Origin: Tanypteryx hageni
Taxonomy: Eukaryota > Arthropoda > Insecta > Odonata > Petaluridae
Direction of reading: 5' to 3'
Length of the DNA stretch: 64,000 bases
Assembly: GCA_028673005.1 (NCBI GenBank)
Contig: CM054118.1
Location: forward strand, 57,481,338 to 57,545,337
A program made the position numbers and the translations under genes. The notes under the pieces were generated by a model. The model saw nothing but the letters and a program-made list of their open reading frames with translations. It searched no databases and was not told the DNA's origin. Of the stretch, positions 24,360 to 37,168 are shown one piece after another (position 1 is the stretch's first letter; each line of letters opens with the position of its first letter).

Positions 24360-24900
24360 CATTTTAAAACCTGCGCGAGCTAATAACGAAGTTAAAGAGA
24401 GGGGGAAAGGAGGGCTTCCAACGCGAGTCTGGAACAGGTAAAGCAGGGGATGAAATAAGCAGTGGCGATGTAGGCAGAGAGAAGGGAGGCAAGGAACGGG
24501 GTAAACAGGGGATTGAGACTAAACACGCACGGTCATTCCATATTCGCCCAGCTTTTTCCCCTTTCTCTGTAAACTTCCCCTCTCTTTCGCTCACACGACC
24601 CTCTTTCCACGTCTCCCCCCTCTCTCCATCCCTCCTCCCCTTTTCATTCAGCCCCTGGTTGTTCGGCCACCCGCAGAGCGGCCAAAGGATAGTCTGTGAC
24701 GTCACGACAGCGTCTTGTTTTTTTGGGTGAACACCTTTTGGCTTTCCCTCGCGGATGAGTGCGTCTCCCACCTTCGGGGAGTTTTGCCTTGTGTCGTGGG
24801 TTCCGACCGCATGGGTCCGTGGATTTTGAATCGCCCCTTCCTAGAACTGGGAAGTTTGTCATCTGGAGGCTTTAAATTTTTGGATTCCTCGAAACCAACT
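24360..24900. promoter_or_regulatory. GC/CpG-rich patch with a perfect CRE palindrome
   Basis: A moderately CpG-rich patch containing TGACGTCA at 24697-24704, the full-length palindromic cAMP-response element, beside a pyrimidine-rich stretch (24545-24640). A single 8-bp match can occur by chance. Position inside a GC-rich island makes promoter or enhancer activity plausible but unproven. Confidence 0.35.
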
Positions 24901-27900
24901 TGATTTGGCTCATCACATACTCATTTAATTTTTTCGCACAAATCGTTTGCGAAGCTTATTTACAGTAAAAGTTGCGGTATGGTAATTAAGAGAGCGCGTG
25001 ATGTATTTAGTTTAATTGCTATTAACGTACTTCAAATGCATATATTTTATAGCTCTCAAGTACTTAAAATCGTGATTAGCATTCAAAGATAATATTTTAG
25101 TTTGATATTTGTGATATTTTTGTCTAATTTTCTTTATGTAACAACACATCCATCCATCCATGCTTACTATTTAAAATAATGTGTACGTATGGTTGTTTGA
25201 AAAGAAATTCGAATTAAAATAGCTTTGAAAGGATTCAAAAAGTATGGACTCACAAAAAGAAGGAACATTATTCTGAGTAACAATATCAATGACTTAACAG
25301 GTCATTTCGCTTGGAGTTGTATACTATATTTAAATTTTACTCTGTAATTTATCAGATTTGTGGGTGGGAGCGTGTATTCACCTTTGGCGCATTGGATTAG
25401 TTTAGCAGTTTTGGTTAAGATCTTGCCTTACGGGGTGTGACTGACGTTATGATCGTATGTGCGCAATTTTTCCGTTAACAAGTTCCGAGCGGAGTTCTCG
25501 TAATGCATTTACCTCATGGGTTTCCCTCGTAAACCTGACAACATGTAAACTCAGGAGGGATTTTCTACGTCAATATAGTCTTGGGATGTTGATTATCTGG
25601 TCAAAAATTGATTATCTGGCAAAACAGGCAAACACGGTATCGGTTTCTTAGGAAACCCCACTGGAATATTTTACTCCCATTTTCCAGAAATAATTTCACC
25701 AAAACCTTTCCTTTTCAAATATCCTTCTCACTCGCATTCCTTCCAGATTATCCCCGACCTCATGCACATAAAATTAAACGAAATAAGAAATTATTGTTAA
25801 TTGATTGGAATCCAGCCAAAACTTTTGACAAATAATTCATTTTTGGGATTAAACTATAAATAAATAGGTGACAAGAGTTATTGTTGCAGCTTGAATTTTT
25901 ATTCTCTAAAGAAAAATGTTAATAAAATTCGATCAGCATTAGATAATTTGATACTTGGGTTTTGATAGTTTGCTGTTTACATTAACCAATTACTTGGATC
26001 AATATTTATCTAATTTATAGATAACATTACGAATAGTTTATCTCAATTAAATTAGAAAAAGGTATTTCAAATACTTCTTTATAGTGTATAGTCGAAATTA
26101 ATCTACCAGCGTCATTTGCTTAATGCTCGCATCAGAGATTTTATATTTTGTCATGCCGCTATGAAAATGACCCAGTACTATTTAAAAATAAAATATAGAT
26201 AACATTAAGAAAAATTAAAACATAGTCAGTTTTCCAGCTATCATAAACATTTGATAATATGGAGTTAGCAACTATTTATTAATGATATATATTTTTTCTT
26301 TATAACATATCATTATCAAGTTCTATAATTAAAAGGTTTTTCATCAGGTATTTTATTGAAGCACACATTAAATGACAGTTATCTGATGGCGGTATATGAC
26401 TTATTTTTATAAAATTAAAACGAATGACATAAAAATAAATATATATGTATCGACGCGGTTTAAAGCGAAAAACTTACTAGATTTAGGTAAGGTGTAAGCG
26501 GGTATTCGAAACAACGAATAAAATGAAGCATGCAGTCGATTTGACGTAAAATTTGTCTAAAAGTTTTTCTAATCCGTCCAGGTTCTTTCACCGAATCGAT
26601 ATGCGAACGAGAAATGCAATCCCGAGGAGTTCCACTTCGGTTCACGTATGCGTATGGTGGCGTGTGCATACACCCTGAACTGTTTTCCCTCAATGAATCA
26701 TCCCATTCGTCTGAGGTCTGGAAGGGTTGGAACAAAAATCTCGAGTCGTGACAAAAAAGCGAGTCCGTTATATAGTGCGCTCATTGTTGTGGTGGCGGGA
26801 GAGGAGAGGAGGGGAGGGAGGAGAGGGGAGAGGAGGAGGAAACAAAGTACGATCTCGTCACGTGAGAGTAAGGAGAGTTTCTTAGAAAAAAACGAATCGT
26901 CAGGAGCACCAAAATTGGAGGTGATTTATGTAATCATTTTAAGCAATTTATTGCTCCGAGTATAAACCGATGTCAGGAAGTTACATGTCATTCTTGAAAG
27001 TGCACGAACGTAGTAGATTAATCAAAATCATATTGAGGTCTCTCATAAATTGTTTGGTGATATTTTGGTATCATAAGTTGGTTCCGAGAAGAAAATGCCA
27101 AGGTATTTATTTTAACACTATCTACATTCGTGACATGAGAGATTTTGCACTGTGGTTCGATCTGCCAAATACAGAGAACATGTCGTGTCTGTAAAATAAA
27201 TGCAATGAAAAAGTCATTAATTTGAAATTGTGTTGCATCAGTTAACCTTCAAGTGTTTCAAGGACATTGCAATTGCAAATCTATAAGTGTTTTTTACCTT
27301 GCATAAAAATTTAACTATAAAATTAATTTAAAAGAGGTTAATAAGGATTCAGAATATCGCTATAAAAAGCTCATGGTATTCTAAAAGATTTCTATGATTT
27401 TTAGTCCAGACACAATGCGAGGTTTCAATAATATTTCAGTAAATAATAAACAACCTTTTCGGCTTACACATCAAAAGAAAAATACAAATGGATATGCTGA
27501 TAAGCACACCCATTTGAATTTTTTAAATATTAGTAGATAATAAATATTACTTCCAAAGTGCACATATTAACTAAATTATTTATTACTAAAATATATGCGG
27601 ATTTCCAAGGCCGAACTCGAATCGAAGAACGTATCATTAGGATGTTAAAACCTAACTCACCCTTCTAACAGGAGCGGAAGCGCTCTTGTTCTTTTAAAAA
27701 ATTGACAAAATAAACCACCATACGTAAAAAATGACTCATTTTTAAGACAATTTCACCGCTTTTGTCAAAGACAAAAATGACTTTCCTATTCGCTTTGTTC
27801 TTTGCGTAACTGTGACTCATTCAAACGTCGGTGGATTGGCGAGAGGATGTGACCGTGGGGTACTCTCCGTCCTTCGCCGTTTCGTCTGCAATCCGTGAAT

Positions 27901-28530
27901 TTTTTATCCTCCTCTTCCTTATCCCAATAAAAGGAATAAAAACTCTGAAAAAACTTCAGTGAGTTAATTTATTTTCTGAAGTCGAAATACTCCCTTTCTT
28001 TTATCGCCATTACTTTCTTCCTGAGTGAGCTCATTTGCGAAAAGTTTGCGTATGAATTGTCTCGCCTCAGATTTTCCTCCATAAAAGCCGCCTTAAAGAA
28101 TAAACACGAGGAAAAAAGGAAAATGAAAGTAAATACGACGATGGGAATTGAGTTTTAAACGGTCGTATAGTTAATCCTTTGAGGTCTTTTTAAAAAAATA
28201 ATTATTCAAAAAAACTTTCGTTTTTTATATTTTTCTCGCAAACATCCTCCAAAAGTTAACGTATTTAAGGTCTTCAAGCAGACTTCCCAAAAATCTGTCA
28301 ATCGTATTATGTCACTTTCAAACCCACTCCAATTCATAAAAAAAATTCTTGTGATGAAACAATTCCACGCATGAAAAATTCTTCTATAGTCGTCCTTAAG
28401 CAAACATTCGAAGAAACTGCCGCGAACATTAGCAGCCTATTCGGGATTTATTTTTGTCCCGACCGATTTCTGAGACGGAATAGAAGCCCGTCAACTTCCT
28501 TCCTCGCTCAAAAGAAAAGAATTATTTAAA
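24901..28530. other. No gene seen
   Basis: Mostly AT-rich. There is a short purine-rich run at 26790-26845. The open reading frames present are under 110 codons and not recognisable, so I regard them as chance. No element with matching ends was found. Confidence 0.55.
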
Positions 28531-28859
28531 AAAATTACAAAAGACTTTGAGAGAGAAATAGAGAGAGAGGGAGAGAGAGAGAGATGACCCCACCGTTCCC
28601 TTCGTATCCAGATACCGAAAACCGCCTCCTGCCCCCGGGCTCGAGTAACTATTTTTTCCCCTTTTCCTATCTCCTACCTCAAAAAAATCCTTCCTCCCTC
28701 TTACCGCCACACACATCCATCTCACCCCCTTTTTAACATCCCAACCTCTCCAACGAATGAATTCATCCAAATGTACCACATGTATCCAAATATGATGTAG
28801 AACGCGAAGAACCAAAATTCCCCGCATTTCCCATCGCTTCACTTCGTTCACCTGCACAC

Positions 28860-30200
28860 CACATCTTTCCCTCTTCTATAATTCCTTATCTCTCTCTCTC
28901 TCTGTCCTTTCCCATACATATATTCCTCATTTTCATCCATTTCTCTCTCCCCATATCTTTATCCCTTCATTGCTCTCTTTTTCCATTTCCCATTCCCTTC
29001 TTCACTCTCTTTTGTCGTTCCTCCTTGTCTTGCTCCCTATTACCTCTCTCTTCCCCTTTTCCCCGCCCTCTTTTTCTCTCTCCTTCTTCCCCTCTCCTTT
29101 TATTCTTTACCTCCCTCTTCCTCCCACTCACTTCCCTTCCCTCTCTTTATTTCTATCTCTCTCTTCCTCCCACCCTTTCATCATCCCTCCCATTTGTCCT
29201 CTGTTTTCTCTTTCCTTTCTCCAATTTTCCTCTGACTTCTCTCTTTCCAATCTCCCCTCCTGCCCCTACCTTTATCTTCATTCTTCCTACCTCTCACCTC
29301 CCTCCTCTCTTCTGCTCCCCCTCCTCCCTTCTACCCCTGACCACCTCTCTCCTTCCCCTGACCAACTCTCTCCTTCCTCTGGCCAACTCCCTCTTTCCCC
29401 TGACCTCCTCCCTCCTTCCCCTGACCTCCTCCCTCCCTCTCCTTATCCCCTCCTTCGCCTCGCCAGCACCCCCTACCGGCATATCTCCGTATTGATCCAA
29501 CGGCCCAGCTCTGCCTCTGACGTCTACTACGAGCGTCACGACGACTCTCTCCCATTGGTGGACTCCATACAAGCCTTGGGGTTGGACGTGGCTGGTGGAG
29601 GAGGTGAAAAGGGGGAGCGAAGAGGGAGTGGGAAAAATAAAACGGGCCTCCCCTCTCCCCCTTGCCGATTTACCTCGCCCTCTTTCAACCCACGCATCCT
29701 CCATCCCCACCCCTTCCACCCACACAACACCACCTCCGTTCACCCCTTCTCCTTTTCCCATCCCTTTTGGGATTTTGCGTGTGCCGGGTGCAAGAACCGC
29801 CTAAATCCATGTCCCAGGAGCCGATTGGGCCTCTCTCTCTCTCTCTCTAGCTGGTATGCCGAGGACCTCCTTTTGCTCTCCTTCCCTCTCTCTCTTCTTT
29901 CCCCCTCCCCTCTCTCTCTGTCCTATTCATGTCTCTCCCTCCTTTCCTTTCTTTTCATATTTTTTCCTCTGTCTTCCCACAACCACCACCACTCTGCTCC
30001 AATTTGGGCATTATCCCCACTTTCCTAACTCTCTCCTCTTTCACACCCTTTCTGACGAGTTACGCCTCGCAGATCTACGCTATCATTCATCCGGTAGGAA
30101 GGACTTTACTCTTGCCTCTCTCTTTCTCTCACCACCTCCCTCCTACATACTTTCTTTCCTCTCTCTTATCTCTGCCTTATTATAACACCTCTCTCATATC
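28860..30200. repeat. 1.3-kb pyrimidine-rich strand-biased tract with a 21-bp minisatellite
   Basis: The plus strand is overwhelmingly C/T, interrupted near 29480-29640. At 29328-29445 a 21-bp unit (consensus near CTCCTTCCCCTGACCACCTC) repeats about five times. A (CT)n run lies at 29828-29850. The strand bias removes stop codons and yields a spurious 352-codon ORF rich in Ser, Leu, Pro and Phe, with mirror ORFs on the other strand. A (GA)n cluster at 28546-28585 precedes it. Confidence 0.9.
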
Positions 30201-30800
30201 TCTGCCTGTATCGGAACGCCATCTGAATCCGTGTTATTTTTTTCGCACCAACCAGGTAGGAGCAAGTGTTTTCCTTCGTGAATTTTTCCTAGTGTGTCGG
30301 GATTACCGGGAGGAAATAGAGAGATTTTCTGCGTCGGGCGTGAAAGGGGGCATTCTTTCTTTCACGAGCGCGCGCACGTAAACCCATCTCCCCTAAGTGC
30401 TTTTTCCTTTTTAGATAAGGTCTGCGCTCATAACGAGCGGAATACCATCTCCGAAATCCGATTCTCTGGGCAATAACAAAACGGCGGGCATGCGACCGCG
30501 CGTCCGTGCGATACGCACGGTCTCCGCGTCGTAATTGTCGTTTTCTTTTGTTTGTTTTTTTTTCGTCGCCACGAGTCGGTCATGCTGGCGGCGTTTTGTC
30601 AACGAGAAATTCCGACGTAATGCAACGATCATAAATCTTCGATGCGCGGTATTGTTAGACCCTTATGGAAGGGAAGATTGTGCTTCCTTCGACCGACCGA
30701 ATGCTCTCAATGCCGTTCGAGTTGATGGAATGAATAAATCTTTGGGGATAGAAAGAGGTGATTTCTCAACAGACCGCATGATGAGCGTTCGCTCCGTTTA
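30200..30800. promoter_or_regulatory. CpG-rich patch, candidate regulatory region
   Basis: It contains ACGAGCGCGCGCACGTAAAC and a cluster of CG dinucleotides at 30484-30535, including a perfect hairpin CCGTGCG-ATA-CGCACGG. It follows the pyrimidine tract and contrasts with AT-rich DNA to the right. No start site or core promoter element can be fixed. Confidence 0.3.
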
Positions 30801-32232
30801 GCAAATAAAAATATTCTGAATTTTTAACAAGAGGAAGAAAAAATATTTTTTCCTCGCATTTAATCTCCAACTTTCTGAGTTGTTGGTGAGTTATATTCAG
30901 CCGAGAGAGTAAAACTTTCTAGACGACATATGTGCCAGATAAAAAAGTTGTGGTGCAAATGATGGCTTTGTTCCCATGGGTCCAGTCGTATTTTCAATGT
31001 ACAATTAAACGGTACTCCTCCCTGGGGTATTATAACTGTTCCTCAAGTGTTGATTCAAAGTAAAAACGTCATACACTAAATGTATTGTTTTGAAAATAAC
31101 ATTGTTAATTTTTCATGTTGTTATCATAATATGCTTCCTTCTATAATGCACGAATGACAGTTGTTTTCATGGTATATGTCAAAAATATATCGAAGTTGGG
31201 GAAATGAATTAAATTCATGTTTCCGCGTTAATTGAGGACGATCTTAAATTGCACCGTTCCGATGGCTGAACGATATTAAGGCAGGTTTGCAATGCATCAC
31301 GTGCGAATCCGCTGATGACCTCGATAACCTTGACGGCTGAGAGGCGAGTAATTCGAAACTCATTATCACACGCTCTGGGGTTGGTCCCCGTGGTCGACGT
31401 GCATTAAACCTCGAGGGCGGATTAAAAACAAAATAGTCGTAATTAAAAAATTACTCTGCGCTACGTAAAGTTTCCTAATAACGAGGTATTTTATCTGGTC
31501 AACAAATAGCATTTAATTGGTTTCAGAGATGTTTAAAGTATGGCCTAGATGTTTTTGATGTAGTTACCCGTCTGTCAGAATTTTAATAAGTCGTGCCGTA
31601 TCATAATTTCTCCCACTAACTCAAGGAAGTTAAAATTATTGGATATTAATTTTTAAACGTCTGTTTTTATAAACCTTTCAAATATATCATTACGAGATAA
31701 TATGCAAAAAAATTAGTGTGCGCAATGCATCTTTCAGTAAACCTTTGATATTTTGATGGCATTGGTTAAAACGAATTTGATTTACGCCTTGGAAAATTAC
31801 GTAGTGAACGAAGTGAGAAGTTACGTGCCTGAGAAAAATACAAATCTTTTTATGGGCGAAAGTCTCTTTCACCAAGGTGATAGTTCAGCTTCCATAAAAG
31901 AGATAAGAAACACTGGTGAAGTCCCTTGAATATCCTATGAAGCTGAAAAATAGCTTGGCTACTTCGAGATGAATGTTCTTCAAGTCTTTTGCGCGTGTAA
32001 TGGGTTAGGTACTATAGAATGAGAAAAAACGTATTGTCCCATTGCATAATGTAGCAAGTGAAGGGAGAATTGCAGAGCAAATTACGGCGCTTTATTTCAT
32101 CGACTGCTATCTTTCCATTGAGGTAAAGAATTACCGATGTGATGTATTGTTGGTTGCCTATATGTATAGCAGCATGTACTATTTTGATAACTCCCCAGCA
32201 GCTGATCCTAGATCCACCAATTTTATACCATA
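30801..32232. other. No gene seen
   Basis: AT-rich sequence with a somewhat more GC-balanced patch at 31240-31430. No recognisable exon, RNA gene or bounded element. Confidence 0.55.
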
Positions 32233-32484
32233 TTAGCAAAGGTTATCCGGCGTTGCCTGGGCTACGCCGGACGCCTTCGGCGAATCGAATTATACCCCAC
32301 CCGCCACCACCACCAATTAGTTGAATTTCTTGCCACTAGTCCGCTCTAGTGCCAAGGCTGTCGTCCCACCCACCACCACCACCATGCCATTTTTATGTAG
32401 TAGATGTAGCTCTAATGTAGAGCTATCGGGAGTTTGTGACTTACGTCATTTTTGAGTTATTTTGTACACAGACAGACGGACGAA
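32233..32484 (-). mobile_element. Helitron-like 3' end (minus strand), interrupted by a hAT insertion
   Basis: On the minus strand a 7-bp perfect stem (TCCGGCG at 32246-32252 pairing with CGCCGGA at 32265-32271) is followed after 9 nt by CTAA and then T. This is the canonical Helitron 3' end (hairpin, then CTRR, inserted before T). A trinucleotide ACC/CCA run and an ACAGACAGACGGACGAA motif lie inside. The motif is the target of the hAT element at 32485-32950, and the Helitron-like sequence appears to resume at 32951. The 5' (TC) end was not located. Confidence 0.65.
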
Positions 32485-32950
32485 TAGGGTTGCCACCTCT
32501 CCCGGAATTCCGGGAGTCTCCCGGAATTAACCCACCTTAGATAAATCTCTCCCGGATTTTGGTAGAACTTGTCCAGGAGCCATAAATCTCCTTAATTAAG
32601 TCATTTTCAACTTTACTAGTCTTTTTACCTTATATTGAGATTTTGGTAGAATCATTTTCTTTAATCCAATGAGGCTATACTTAATGTATAAATATAATAT
32701 ATGTATAATTTATAATAATGTATAATATAATATATTTATATATGATATATAAAGATAGAAACTCTAACTTTAACAATAAAATAAAGATTAAATAATCATT
32801 ATACGTTTCCTAATAAGTAAACAAAACAAGTTTCATTGCTCACTTGAGTTGTTTTTTGACCTAGAAAAAATTCTCCCGGATTCTCCCGGAATTTGCTACT
32901 CATGAGAAGGAAATATTCCGGAATCAACTACTCATAACTTGGCAGCCCTG
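32485..32950. mobile_element. Non-autonomous hAT-type element (466 bp) with perfect 8-bp TSD
   Basis: The left end TAGGGTTGCCACCTCTCC and the right end AACTTGGCAGCCCTG are imperfect inverted repeats. Both are followed inward by CTCCCGGAATT-type repeats. CGGACGAA is duplicated at 32477-32484 and 32951-32958. The centre is AT-rich with no coding capacity. It is nested in a Helitron-like sequence, so it is the younger insertion. Confidence 0.93.
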
Positions 32951-32958
32951 CGGACGAA

Positions 32959-35313
32959 TGAACCCAACACTAGTTTATTTTAGAAAAAAGCGCTAAAAAT
33001 TAATGAAACCAAACTATACATATATAATTTACATAATTGAATATTTCAGAACGTACCAATAGTTTTGAGAATACAAAAGTTGTGTGAAAAAGAAATATTA
33101 ATAAAGATTTATTTGTTAAGCATTACGCTAGATAAGTTTCATATTCCCAATACAATTTTCACTTTCTGAGACATTCAATTATGTAAGTTTTAGATTTATT
33201 ATTTACTTTTAAGTGCATGTGCAACGTGCTTTCATTAAAATAAATTTATATAAATTTTATTTTTCTATTTTAGTAAAATATTACAAATTTGCTTTCGCAG
33301 AAATTTTTCTTAAAGACTCAAAAATACATCGATTTTAATCTGTATACCTGAATTCATTAACACAATATCAATGAAAAACTGAATGTTTTTGCTACCGCCG
33401 TATTATTTATTACAACCATGATATTGTTTAAACCTCAAAACAACAACTTTTACGAGTATAGAATCTTAAGGATTAGCCGCAGAAAAAGTTTTCATTACAT
33501 TTCACAATATTTTTGCTATATTTTCTGTTATATATTAATAGGATTATAACATCATTTTAATAAATGTTCAATAAACATTTTTATTGAAATATGTGCTTCA
33601 AAGCGAAAGGGAACAATATTGCAATTTACTGCTGAAAGATATAAAGCAGAATTAACGAGAAAACGCGTAAATTATTTTAACACTTATATGAAAAGCGAAT
33701 TTAGAAAAGGTTCTGCGCAAGACGCAATCAAAAATTATATTTCAAATACTGTATCTAGAGATATAAAATAAATATACTTACATGAAAACGCTCTCATTGA
33801 AAAGTCAATTTTAGATATCTCCAAAAATGATACTTCTTCAGGACAAAGGCGAAGACCCGCCTCGACTATTCGATACAATGCAAACACTCACAAGACCAAA
33901 AATGTCCACATTTAGAAGTCGGCAAATAAGGAAACCAATTAAAGAAATAGAGGCAGATATCTGGATAGATAGCTTGGAAAGGCACACTCAAGGATTCATA
34001 AAGTGGAGTCTCGAATCGTTAACGTTAGAGCAAATATCCTAAGCAAGCACGAAACATCCTATTTCGGGTAGAAAATGCGTTCTCCCAACTTATCCGACTT
34101 TTTCTGCTTTCGGAAATAAAATGAAGAGGAAAAAAACACCCTCAGAGGTTTGCCTCCTCTGAGCGTCCAGTGTGGGAAGTATAGAGCAGGAAATTGTTCA
34201 AAACAAAAAGAACGACAAGGAAAAGGGAAAAAAGTGAAGAGGATAGAAAACCAAATAAGAAAGAATTGGAAAATGGTGAAAGCGAGTGAAAGGAAGTCTT
34301 TGGGGAAAGAAAAAATAGAGAAATATAGGGAACGTGCAGTGAGAGGAAGAGAAATAACAGAGAGAGAGAGAGGAAGACGGGTAAATAAATAGAGAAAGGG
34401 ATTGATTTATGGATGGATTCGACCCTTTATTGGCGAGGTAAGGTCACGTAGGGTCTCCCTACCACATAACCTCTTATAACGTTCGATAAGAAATTCGTGC
34501 TAAGCTGCTAAAATGAAAAACTAAAAAATATGAAAAGTTACAAAAATAAACAAGTATAGAAAAATAATGGGAAAGGGATTTACGTGTGAGTCGTTGGAAT
34601 ACAGTGCTCGTAATAGATTCTTAGTATTATGGATGTATTACTACATTATATGTTAGGTTAGGCATTATTCAATATCGACTAAATGTATTACTGAGATTAA
34701 AGGAGGCTTTAAGGGAAGGAAAAGAAGAGAATAAAGATAATAGAGTGAAAAAATAAACGCAGAAAGAGGGAGAAGGAAAGCGGGAAAGGACAAGAAGCGG
34801 AAATGGAACAAAAGAGAGAAATTGAAAGCATTATATGAGAACATACTGACTAACTTGCAAGAAATGGAGAAAATATAGAATGGCGAAGAAAGTGGGAAAC
34901 GAAAAAAAAAAATAGAAAAAATGGGAGCTCCATTTTCTGGCACCATATGAAAAGGAGCGTTGTATTTATCTAGGTTTTATTTAGAATCGTAAATTAATAT
35001 TCTTTATAAATTTAGTAATACAGGTAGGTGGTGCTTGCATTCTGCAAGCATTTCAGCCAGTATCGAAAGAAGCACCATAGGATTTTATGTGGGGGGTCAG
35101 AGCATCCGGCAGTCCATAACGCCACTACTGTCAGGGTTGCTTCTCCTATTGTGTGACCTCTGATCGTCCTAGAGAAAAACAAACCTATCCTCTCTTTCCT
35201 ACAGTCGATATCCCAAATTTAATCGTCGTGTTTGTGCTTATAAGTTGTACGTGAGAATTCCAACTGTCTATGATACCTCCAATCGCAGTACGTGAGGCAA
35301 TTAGTGTTTTGGA
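32959..35313. other. No supported gene; AT-rich, two short unexplained open frames
   Basis: The first part probably continues the Helitron-like sequence. Two open frames, at 33550-33771 (no stop for 73 codons) and 33827-34042 (ATG, 71 codons), have translations that look less low-complexity than most here. I do not recognise either and do not call them genes. 34190-34390 and 34720-34920 are purine-rich. Confidence 0.45.
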
Positions 35314-35315
35314 TA

Positions 35316-35523
35316 CAGTAAAATCTTACACATTATCGGAAGAAAATATAGGTGACGATGTTTTCATAATATGCCTGATAATGAAAATTAGACTAAGTTA
35401 ACTTAAATGCTTAAAGGAATAAACGTGATGTTAATTAAAGAAAAATGAGAAAAAATATATTTCCGTAACTCGAAATTTCTATAACTCAAATCATTTGAGA
35501 TTCGAGTTACGGAAGTTCCACTA
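35316..35523. mobile_element. Probable mariner/pogo-type MITE with TA flanks
   Basis: TA (35314-35315) precedes CAGTAAAATCTTACAC. The right end ...GTTACGGAAGTTCCACTA is followed by TA (35524-35525). The ends are only approximately inverted. Near the right end a 13-bp stem (TCCGTAACTCGAA / TTCGAGTTACGGA, 35462-35512) forms a hairpin. The CGTAACTCGAA type of end is common in pogo-like elements. Assignment is tentative. Confidence 0.5.
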
Positions 35524-36011
35524 TAATTCTTTATGAAGTCATGAATTCCCATTAAAATCAATGCAATCGCAGTGTATAATATCAGGTTCCTTTAAAAGCA
35601 ATGAGGTTGTTGCTATGGTATTTACAGATTTTTATTGTTGAAAAGAGAAAATATTCACTCATTTTTCTGATTAAAAGCAAATATTTACGTTAATTCGGTA
35701 CGTATTTGGATTCCGTCTTCAAAAATTAAGAACCCTCTATAAAACCTCCTATAAAACTGTTTTTTTTTGAGTTTTTATCTCAATTTTAAATATTTAAAAA
35801 ATCCTTTTTTAGAATTCCTTGCACTGAATTGCATGCTTTTCTTATGGGGTATTGAAATGGAACATTAGAGTTAAAAAGGTCCCTTAAATATTAACATTTT
35901 CTGGAATTTAAGATTTTTCCATAGATTGTACCCAATGAACTATAATCATTCCAAATTCCAGCTCTTTAGCACTTCTAGAAGTACCTTAGATTCTATATCA
36001 TATATCCTAAA

Positions 36012-37168
36012 TCTGTACATACATATAAAAGGAAGTGTCCTGACTCACTGACTACCTCATCAAAAAGATCTCCTACTTTCATGTTAGCTAGAAAGCTGTA
36101 ATTTGGCAAAGTTGTAGCTTTTGGGTAACTATCAAAGAAACAATTGCGGAAAAAATTCTAACAAATCTTAAAGTGGGTGAAAATTTATTTCCATCTCCCA
36201 TAAGAAAAGTATGGATATCGGTACAAGGCATTTTATAAATGCTTTATTTAAATTACTCAAAATTAAACCTGAAAAAGAAAGGCACACAGATGTAAAGATA
36301 AAAGAATTATGTTTCTTATTTTTGAAGGCAAAATTTGAATTCATGCCGAATTAACGGAAATTTAACTATTTAACCTCGAAAAAGGATAATATTTCCAGCT
36401 TTCGACAATCTAAAAATCTAACTACCATGGCAACGATATTTAGTAATTTCTGTGAATTTACTTGCATACACTAGTGGCATTCCTCGGCGTATTTGAAACC
36501 AACATATTCCTCCCATGACAACGGTTAATAAAGTTGTTTATTTACTTTTACCAAACAATGAAATCATTAGCGCTGACGCTACGCTGAAGCTTCTGTGCAT
36601 AACTGTTCTTCTCGCCGTCCATGTCATACCAACACACTTTTTATCGCAAAAATCGATTTCAAACTCCGAGAAATCATTTTGTTTCGTAGGTTTGTCTTTA
36701 AAATATTCACGTAACAAATTAGATCCACAAAATCATCCTTTGCATGGGATAATGTATGGTTAAGCTAAATTTGAATATGTATATCTTCAAACGTGTTTCC
36801 ACCGATTGCATTTCTAGAGCTGGCAATTCCTGCCCAAGGTTTTAATGTTTTTGAGATTGATGACCACATAATATGATGCAGTTTCTTCCACTGGAAATCA
36901 ATTCGAGTGAACTAACTATATTTTTAAAATGATTCCATCGATTGTTTATGATAATTTGATAAAAAATATTCACCAAATTTGTCGATAAAGGGTGCGGGAA
37001 AATTTTATTTATTTGGGCAAAAGATGGGAAGACAAGAAATATTACCCTTACCATTAAGCGCTACAATAAAAATTAATCTGGTTTCATTACTTGGTTTTAT
37101 TCTCAAATCTTACTCAATATTTTTTTCTTGACTTAAAAACCCGAGCAACGCCGGGTAATTTTAGCTAT
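36012..37168 (+). mobile_element. Non-autonomous Helitron-like element (~1.16 kb)
   Basis: The 5' end TCTGTACATACATATAAAAG, followed by GGAAGTGTCCTGACTCACTG, matches the characteristic start of a widespread arthropod Helitron family (TC, TATA-rich, AAAAGG, CTGACTGACTGA). The 3' end has a hairpin (ACCCG at 37139-37143 pairing with CGGGT at 37152-37156) followed after 8 nt by CTAT, a near match to the CTRR terminus. The 5' flank is A, as expected for insertion between A and T. No Rep/helicase coding remains. The ORF at 36515-36763 is unrelated in appearance. Confidence 0.7.

Noticed and set aside
28970..30028. 352-codon plus-strand ORF
   Set aside because: It is a direct product of a C/T-only tract and 21-bp repeats. 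The composition is almost entirely Ser, Leu, Pro and Phe, with equal-quality mirror ORFs on the other strand.
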